Shown here in pieces: positions 6,458-10,715 of a stretch of 10,715 nucleotides of DNA; the first letter of the stretch is position 1, and each line of letters begins with the position of its first letter. Both the position numbers and the translations under genes were made by a program. The stretch is taken from positions 1 to 10,715 of the forward strand of contig QKDV01000090.1 of NCBI GenBank assembly GCA_003251955.1, written 5' to 3'. Source of the DNA: Methanospirillum hungatei. GTDB taxonomy: Archaea; Halobacteriota; Methanomicrobia; Methanomicrobiales; Methanospirillaceae. The notes under the pieces were generated by a model. That model was given only the letters and a program-made list of their open reading frames with translations. It was not told the origin of the DNA and searched no databases.

Positions 6458-7101
6458 CACTTATTCAACTTTAAGAAACAGGGCATGCAGATCTGCTTCC
6501 CTTCATGCTCCCGGGTCTTTGCATCTGCCACCATCTCTCCACAACATCCGCATGGGATTGAGGTGAATATCCTTGCCTTCTTTGGAGGTTCCATCTGGAC
6601 AAACTCCAGTTTCACAACCTTTTCAGGTGGTGCCTCCAGGATAGCCTTAGAGACCTGATCCGTCATTTCATAGAATCTAGTCCGCTCTTCTTCGGTAGCC
6701 TTACCAGAAAAGACCTTAGGCCTGAGTTCATCCATCTCTGGGTTTTGTTGCATAAACTCCTCAAGGCAGGTAATGGCCCTGACTGCTTTGTTGCTCTCCC
6801 GGCAGTAAAAGGTGAATGCATGCTTCCCATAATCGTGGATGATCAGGTTTCCTTTTCCTGCTGTACAGCCGGTGACCACCTGGATTGCATCAACCCCACA
6901 GGCATCTGTCTCAGCGATGGCAACGAGTTCTTCATCCTTAGGTCGCTGAACACCAAGTGCCTTCATTGCTGCAATGGCAACCTGGTACCCGCTTGAAAGG
7001 CCGAGACATACATGTCCGTGAAACTCTACAGCATCTTCAAATGATGCGTATTCTGGCTTAATTTCTGTATTTTTTGGATTATCTGAACACATATTAATCA
7101 T
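6457..7101 (-). CDS. FmdE-family protein with C-terminal zinc ribbon
   Basis: A cytoplasmic protein of 214 residues with no signal peptide. Residues 15-160 are an FmdE domain: HGHVCLGLSSGY (28-39) is the HGHxCxG motif, followed by ETDACGVDAIQVVTGCTAGKGN (64-85) with Cys68, Asp71, Gln74 and Cys79. The His and Cys positions are those expected to hold a metal. The C-terminus has a treble-clef or TraR/DksA-like zinc ribbon, Cys184/Cys187 paired with Cys205/Cys208, plus an extra Cys186. FmdE was named from the molybdenum formylmethanofuran dehydrogenase operon, but it is not a proven enzyme subunit and its activity is unsettled. The start overlaps the ATPase stop by one base (TAATG), with AGGAGA about 5 nt upstream; Met4 is a weaker alternative. 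The context suggests handling of the imported metal or metal cofactor. Confidence 0.88.
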   Translation of the reverse strand: MINMCSDNPKNTEIKPEYASFEDAVEFHGHVCLGLSSGYQVAIAAMKALGVQRPKDEELVAIAETDACGVDAIQVVTGCTAGKGNLIIHDYGKHAFTFYCRESNKAVRAITCLEEFMQQNPEMDELRPKVFSGKATEEERTRFYEMTDQVSKAILEAPPEKVVKLEFVQMEPPKKARIFTSIPCGCCGEMVADAKTREHEGKQICMPCFLKLNK

Positions 7102-7886
7102 TAATTCTCCTGATGCACCATTCCGGCACTAGGACAACCGGGCATGATGCATGTGATACCTTCTATGGTCCCCATGATTACCGGAAGGCCATAGACCTCC
7201 TCGATAACCTCTTCTGTTACTGAGTTTCTGTCTCCCTGGAAATGAATTCTGCCATTCTTCAGGAAGATAAATCTGTCTGCGTACCGAAATGCCTGGTTTA
7301 GATCATGCATTGTCATCACTGCAGCAATACCATGTTCTCTCACGATCCCATGGATTGTTGACAGGATCTCAACCTGGTTTTTTAGGTCAAGACTACTTGT
7401 CGGCTCATCCAGAAGAAGAATCCGCGGTTCCTGGACCAGGGCACGGGCGATTGCTATCTTCTGGAGTTCTCCTCCACTCATCTCATCAATGTATGAAAGC
7501 CGCAGATGTTCCATGGAGAGCCTGGTGAAGACAGCATCCACGATACTCAAGTCATGTGGTGAAACGTCCCATTTTATATGGGGACGACGTCCGAGGAGAA
7601 CGGCATCAAAAGCAGTGAGCCTTCCGGTTTCTACCCGTTGGGGGACATATCCTGCCCGGCGTGCAATCTCAACTGTGTCAAGGCTGCCAACTTCTGCACC
7701 ATCAAGGTAGATATGCCCACTTTTTGGTTTCAGGATCCGGTTAAGACATTTGAGAAGTGTGGTCTTTCCCACTCCGTTTGGCCCGAGAATTGCAACAATC
7801 TCTCCATGATTAACTTCAAGTGCGACACTCTCAAGAACAGCCCTGTTTTTGTACAGAAACTTCAGTTCTTCCACGTTGAGAATCAT
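7101..7886 (-). CDS. ABC transporter ATP-binding protein, FecE/BtuD-type (metal or metal-chelate uptake)
   Basis: The ATPase of the import system, 261 residues. Walker A is GPNGVGKTT (35-43), the Q-loop has Gln83 (YVPQ), the signature is MSGGELQKIAIARAL (136-150), Walker B is ILLLDEP (156-162), the D-loop is SSLD (164-167), and the switch histidine is His194 (MTMHDLNQA). The frame is open upstream to 8030, but that part overlaps the permease and would add non-family residues. The ATG at 7886 gives the normal start and an ATGA overlap with the permease stop, with GGGGAT upstream. The family assignment (iron, cobalamin, molybdate or similar FecCD-linked importers) follows from the sequence type and partner. 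The C-terminal tail carries two Cys (246 and 251) in TCIMPGC. Confidence 0.93.
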   Translation of the reverse strand: MILNVEELKFLYKNRAVLESVALEVNHGEIVAILGPNGVGKTTLLKCLNRILKPKSGHIYLDGAEVGSLDTVEIARRAGYVPQRVETGRLTAFDAVLLGRRPHIKWDVSPHDLSIVDAVFTRLSMEHLRLSYIDEMSGGELQKIAIARALVQEPRILLLDEPTSSLDLKNQVEILSTIHGIVREHGIAAVMTMHDLNQAFRYADRFIFLKNGRIHFQGDRNSVTEEVIEEVYGLPVIMGTIEGITCIMPGCPSAGMVHQEN

Positions 7887-8953
7887 CGATGATATCCCCT
7901 GATAATGAGGTAGATAAATGCCGGAGCTCCCATGAAAGCGGTGAGAACTGCTACCGGTAGTACATACGGTGCAACGATAAGCCGTGCCACGGTATCTGAT
8001 GCAAGAAGGAGAATCCCTCCCATTACACACGAACCAGGTATTAAAAACCGCTGATCATCTCCGATGATCCTGCGAACCATATGTGGACATACCAAGCCTA
8101 CAAACCCTATGACTCCAAGGAATGCAACAATCACTGCCGTTATCAGGGCTGCAATTGTCATACCAACGAGACGAATCCTCTCAACATTTACTCCGAGTCC
8201 TTTTGCAGTCTCGGTTCCGGCATCAATGGCGTTGTAGTTCCATCGGTTTGACAAGAAGTAGATCGTGGAGAGTGAGACAAGAACTGTCATAAGCCCTAGT
8301 TCAGGCCAGTTTGCCCGGCTCACGTCACCAAACGTCCAAAATACAACGGCTGCGAGTTGTGTGTCTGAAGCAAAGTACTGCAGAAACATTGTTCCTGCGG
8401 TAAAAAGCGAGGAGAGTGCTACCCCGGTGAGCACCATCACTTCAGGAGATGAGCCCCTTATTCTGGAGATCATCAGGATGATACCGGTAGCAATCATGCA
8501 GAAGATGAACGCCATGATTGTCGTGGTATATGGGTTGTTGATGGTGACTGCATTGGCAATGGTTGAATGCATCTGGCCGGTTCCAAGGATGATCACCGAA
8601 ATAGCCGCACCGAATGCTCCGGCATTTGAGATACCAAGGGTAAAGGGTGACCCGAGAGGATTTCTCAAGATAGACTGCATTGCAACTCCGGCAACCGAGA
8701 GTCCCACTCCTGCAACAATTGCTGTTAGAGCCTGAGGGAGGCGGATGTTCCAGATGATTGCGTCCCATTTGGAGTTCACATTTTGTCCCAAAAGGGTGAG
8801 AACTACTTCACCGGGAGGAATGGAGACTGCACCAACAGAAATCGAGATGATCAGAAGAAGGAATACCAGGACAATTCCTGCACATATGCAGAGTATTTTG
8901 GATTTTATATAACAAAGATAATCTGCTGGAGCTTTTCCATCAGCTAGATGCAT
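7883..8953 (-). CDS. FecCD/BtuC-family ABC transporter permease
   Basis: The membrane subunit of the importer, 356 residues from the chosen start, with about ten helices as in BtuC. The cytoplasmic lead is followed by helix 1 (about 20-42) and the family's SIPPGEVVLTLLGQ (44-57). RLPQALTAIVAGVGLSVAGVA (71-91), QSILRNPLGSPF (93-104) and LGISNAGAFGA (106-116) are hallmark stretches. GFVGLVCPHMVRRIIGDDQR and FLIPG (283-307) form the coupling region that contacts the ATPase. It ends RGYHR with the stop overlapping the ATPase start. A TTG at 8968 would add five residues, but ATG 8953 is preferred because GGAG lies about 8 nt upstream. Only one permease gene is present, so the channel is presumably a homodimer. 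Substrate not determinable; FecCD transporters carry iron complexes, heme, cobalamin, or molybdate/tungstate. Confidence 0.93.
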   Translation of the reverse strand: MHLADGKAPADYLCYIKSKILCICAGIVLVFLLLIISISVGAVSIPPGEVVLTLLGQNVNSKWDAIIWNIRLPQALTAIVAGVGLSVAGVAMQSILRNPLGSPFTLGISNAGAFGAAISVIILGTGQMHSTIANAVTINNPYTTTIMAFIFCMIATGIILMISRIRGSSPEVMVLTGVALSSLFTAGTMFLQYFASDTQLAAVVFWTFGDVSRANWPELGLMTVLVSLSTIYFLSNRWNYNAIDAGTETAKGLGVNVERIRLVGMTIAALITAVIVAFLGVIGFVGLVCPHMVRRIIGDDQRFLIPGSCVMGGILLLASDTVARLIVAPYVLPVAVLTAFMGAPAFIYLIIRGYHR

Positions 8954-8966
8954 GTGGCTCTTCTCC

Positions 8967-9007
8967 AAAAAATGAAGTGAATCAGGGAGTTATTCATTCC
9001 TGATTCA
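8967..9007 (-). terminator. Hairpin plus T6 between binding-protein and permease genes
   Basis: Perfect 9-base arms, TGAATCAGG and CCTGATTCA (8999-9007 and 8978-8986 in transcript order), enclose a 12-base loop. The first arm begins with the TGA stop of the binding-protein gene. Six T follow at 8972-8967 on the minus strand, and the permease ribosome site GGAG comes directly after. This looks like an internal partial terminator or 3'-end stabiliser that lets binding protein exceed permease. Confidence 0.55.
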
Positions 9008-10141
9008 GATATTCAATTTGGTCAGTCCAAGGTCATCGTACTGGGAATTGATATCCTCAAGCGGAGATGATCCAAGGAACTCGGTCATGATCTCATCTGC
9101 TTTAGCTTTTGGATCAATGTCTGCAAACCTATCTGGGTAAACAGTCTTTCCGATGAAGTATGCATCAGCCAAAACATTCTCGTAGTTGGTGTTGTAGAAG
9201 TTGTACGGGAGAACTCCGTAGACATTTCCGTCTTTTACTGCTTTCAGACCTGCAAGTGCCGGATCAGTCTTCAGTTCACCGATTCCTCCTTCATTGCCAG
9301 TTTGAATGGTTCCGATATCCATGAAGATATAATCAGGATCCCAGTCAACGATGGCTTCTTTTGCTACATCAGCGTGCTGAGTGCCCATCTTTCCTGCGAC
9401 ATTCTTGATATTGTCCCAGATGAATGGCGGGTAAGCTGGTTCGGTTGAGATGATGCCATGTGCTCCGGCATAACTGACTCCCCCGACATAGGCTGTCTTC
9501 TGTTCAGATTCAGGAATATCTTTTGTTCTGCTTTCCAGATCTGCAATAGTATCCTTGATGTAAGAGATTAACTCTTCTGCCCTGTCCTCCTTGCCTGTAG
9601 CCTCTCCAATTATGCGAAGAGTGCTGAACATCTGTTCCTGTTCTTCTGCAGTCCGGAGTGACCCGTACGGCATCATGACGACAGGGGTACTCGTCTTTGA
9701 GGAGAGTTTGTCTGCTTCTTCTTTTGTAGCTGCATCAGTCTGTCCGGATGAGCTAATCTTGAAGATCACCTGGGGACTGATTGCAATAATCTTTTCAGGA
9801 TCGTCTTTTCCACGGAATTCTCCAAAGAGGGGCAGATCCTTGAACTGTGGATTGAGGAGTGTGTATCCCCGTGCATCCATTTTCTGGGCTTCTTTCTCAA
9901 TGCTGTCTACTCCTGAAGCAAGGTCCTGTGCACCTAAATAGGTCAGGTACCGAAGACAGCCTGAACCTGAACAGATAACCTCTTTGAGATCTGCAGGAAT
10001 GGTAACTGATCTGCCATAACTATCTGTTACAGTCTTATCTGCAGAAGAATCTGCAGCCATAACTGCCGGCACTGCCACCAGTCCCAGCAGTGCAATGAGT
10101 GTCAGGATTTTCCAGGGTAACGTTAATAATACTCGTGTCAT
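9005..10141 (-). CDS. Periplasmic-binding-protein-type ABC transporter substrate-binding protein
   Basis: The extracytoplasmic receptor of the importer, 378 residues, of the class III (BtuF/FecB/FhuD-like) fold. The signal peptide has Arg3 and Lys11, a hydrophobic core (12-27) and a likely cut after VMA (27-29). No lipobox Cys is present and no C-terminal anchor is visible, so how it is held at the membrane is unclear. The mature start VTDSYGRSVTIPADLKEVI (38-56) is the family's usual first strand, followed by CSGSGCLRYLTYLGAQDLA (57-75), DPEKIIAISPQVIF near 114-127, VGGVSYAGAHGIISTEPAY (219-237), and WDPDYIFMDIG (267-277). The ATG has GAGGAAA about 5 nt upstream. It lies 35 bp after the first FmdE-like gene. 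Substrate not determinable; metal complex or oxyanion is likely from the family. Confidence 0.92.
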   Translation of the reverse strand: MTRVLLTLPWKILTLIALLGLVAVPAVMAADSSADKTVTDSYGRSVTIPADLKEVICSGSGCLRYLTYLGAQDLASGVDSIEKEAQKMDARGYTLLNPQFKDLPLFGEFRGKDDPEKIIAISPQVIFKISSSGQTDAATKEEADKLSSKTSTPVVMMPYGSLRTAEEQEQMFSTLRIIGEATGKEDRAEELISYIKDTIADLESRTKDIPESEQKTAYVGGVSYAGAHGIISTEPAYPPFIWDNIKNVAGKMGTQHADVAKEAIVDWDPDYIFMDIGTIQTGNEGGIGELKTDPALAGLKAVKDGNVYGVLPYNFYNTNYENVLADAYFIGKTVYPDRFADIDPKAKADEIMTEFLGSSPLEDINSQYDDLGLTKLNI

Positions 10142-10176
10142 GTGTTTCCTCGTAAAAATGATGGATTAATCGATCC

Positions 10177-10715
10177 TTACAGCATCCCCAGTACTTTGTA
10201 AGGGTTATTTCCAGCGGTCTTCAGTTCAGTCAGGGTTGTTTCATCAACGGGGAACTCCTTGAATGTGGTAATGTAATCTTCGGGTTTGTCTACCATCGGC
10301 ATCATCCCGATATTCTCAACCAGTTTGGGAGCCCAGGAAGGACCGGTCCAGTTTGTAACTCCTGTCTCATCACTGACTTTGTCAAAGTCAAACCCGAGAG
10401 CTACTCCTGTTCCTTTCTTGGCTGCAGAATTCCACCGGATGATGATTCCTGCAGGCCTTGTTCCATACTTTGCTTTGATTGCAGCCTCATCATCAGCACT
10501 TAAGGCCATCACGAACTCGCTGCTTTTTCCAGGGGTAGAGTCCCAGATCATCTGGTATGCATCCTCTTTACACCAGTTTGGAGATCCGATATCGATGTAG
10601 GTCTCTGATGTGTTGGTGATTGGGAGATTCTTCTCTACATACTTGATGATCATGTATCCTGAGGTAACACCGGGACAGAGGTGATCATGGAAAACAGCAG
10701 CATTCATAAACTCAT
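10177..10715 (-). CDS. FmdE-family protein without zinc ribbon (partial, 5' end outside window)
   Basis: At least 178 residues, open to the window edge. The visible N-terminus has two further in-frame codons (Glu, Phe) before the Met at 10707, so that Met is probably internal. The motif FHDHLCPGVTSGYMI is the FmdE HxHxCxG box, followed by GSPNWCKEDAYQMIWDSTPGK, where Cys, Asp and Gln of the CxxDAxQ box are kept but the second Cys of the usual GCTxGK is replaced by Ser-Thr-Pro. The rest (RPAGIIIRWNSAAKKGTGVA and the tail ending YKVLGML) carries no zinc ribbon. Whether it has a signal peptide cannot be seen. It is the most upstream visible member of the transporter cassette, with its stop 35 bp before the binding protein. 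Likely role: binding or presenting the metal or ligand for transport; inferred from context only. Confidence 0.85.
   Translation of the reverse strand, partial: EFMNAAVFHDHLCPGVTSGYMIIKYVEKNLPITNTSETYIDIGSPNWCKEDAYQMIWDSTPGKSSEFVMALSADDEAAIKAKYGTRPAGIIIRWNSAAKKGTGVALGFDFDKVSDETGVTNWTGPSWAPKLVENIGMMPMVDKPEDYITTFKEFPVDETTLTELKTAGNNPYKVLGML

Noticed and set aside
7887..8030. N-terminal extension of the ABC ATPase
   Set aside because: It lies wholly inside the permease in another frame and is not like ATPase sequence. The ATG at 7886 gives the usual start and an ATGA junction.
8954..8968. TTG start for the permease
   Set aside because: It would use the GGAG site as coding sequence. The ATG at 8953 is correctly spaced from that site.
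1..10715. CRISPR array, tRNA, rRNA, insertion sequence or phage genes
   Set aside because: I found no regularly spaced repeats, no tRNA-like cloverleaf, no rRNA-like conserved stretches, and no transposase or integrase among the translated frames.

Overview
The window comes from a hydrogen/CO2-type methanogenic archaeon. The clearest evidence is the run mtrE-mtrD-mtrC-mtrB-mtrA, the order of the mtrEDCBAFGH operon for the membrane-bound, sodium-pumping methyl-H4MPT:coenzyme M methyltransferase. Archaeal signals agree with this: GAGGTGAT-type Shine-Dalgarno sites, BRE/TATA-like promoter elements and oligo-T terminators. The protein sequences look most like Methanomicrobiales, perhaps a Methanospirillum-like organism. 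That placement is from memory of the families, not from a search. Every convincing gene lies on the minus strand, so the text below follows transcription from high to low coordinates.

Region 1 (10715 to 6457) is a five-gene transport cassette. It holds a 5'-truncated FmdE-family protein, a signal-peptide-bearing substrate-binding protein, a FecCD/BtuC-type permease, its ABC ATPase, and a second FmdE-family protein with a C-terminal zinc ribbon. Junctions are tight (ATGA and TAATG overlaps for the last three genes). One hairpin with a T-run sits between the binding protein and the permease. The cassette probably imports a metal, oxyanion or metal complex. FmdE takes its name from the molybdenum formylmethanofuran dehydrogenase operon, which makes molybdate/tungstate a reasonable guess, but the substrate cannot be read from the sequence.

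Region 2 (6456 to 3606) holds loosely spaced single genes. There is a small secreted protein of about 105 residues with its own good promoter and T7 terminator, an intergenic stretch with two short hairpins, an MFS efflux-type transporter, and an exported or membrane-anchored protein of unknown function.

Region 3 (3605 to 3201) is a gene-free, AT-rich, roughly 400-bp leader upstream of the mtr operon, with several promoter-like elements, homopolymer runs and inverted repeats.

Region 4 (3200 to 1) is mtrE, mtrD, mtrC, mtrB and the first 85 codons of mtrA. The genes overlap or lie 9 to 10 bp apart, as expected for a translationally coupled complex. The window ends exactly on the histidine codon that matches the cobalt-ligating histidine of MtrA.

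No tRNA, rRNA, CRISPR array, insertion sequence or plus-strand gene was found.
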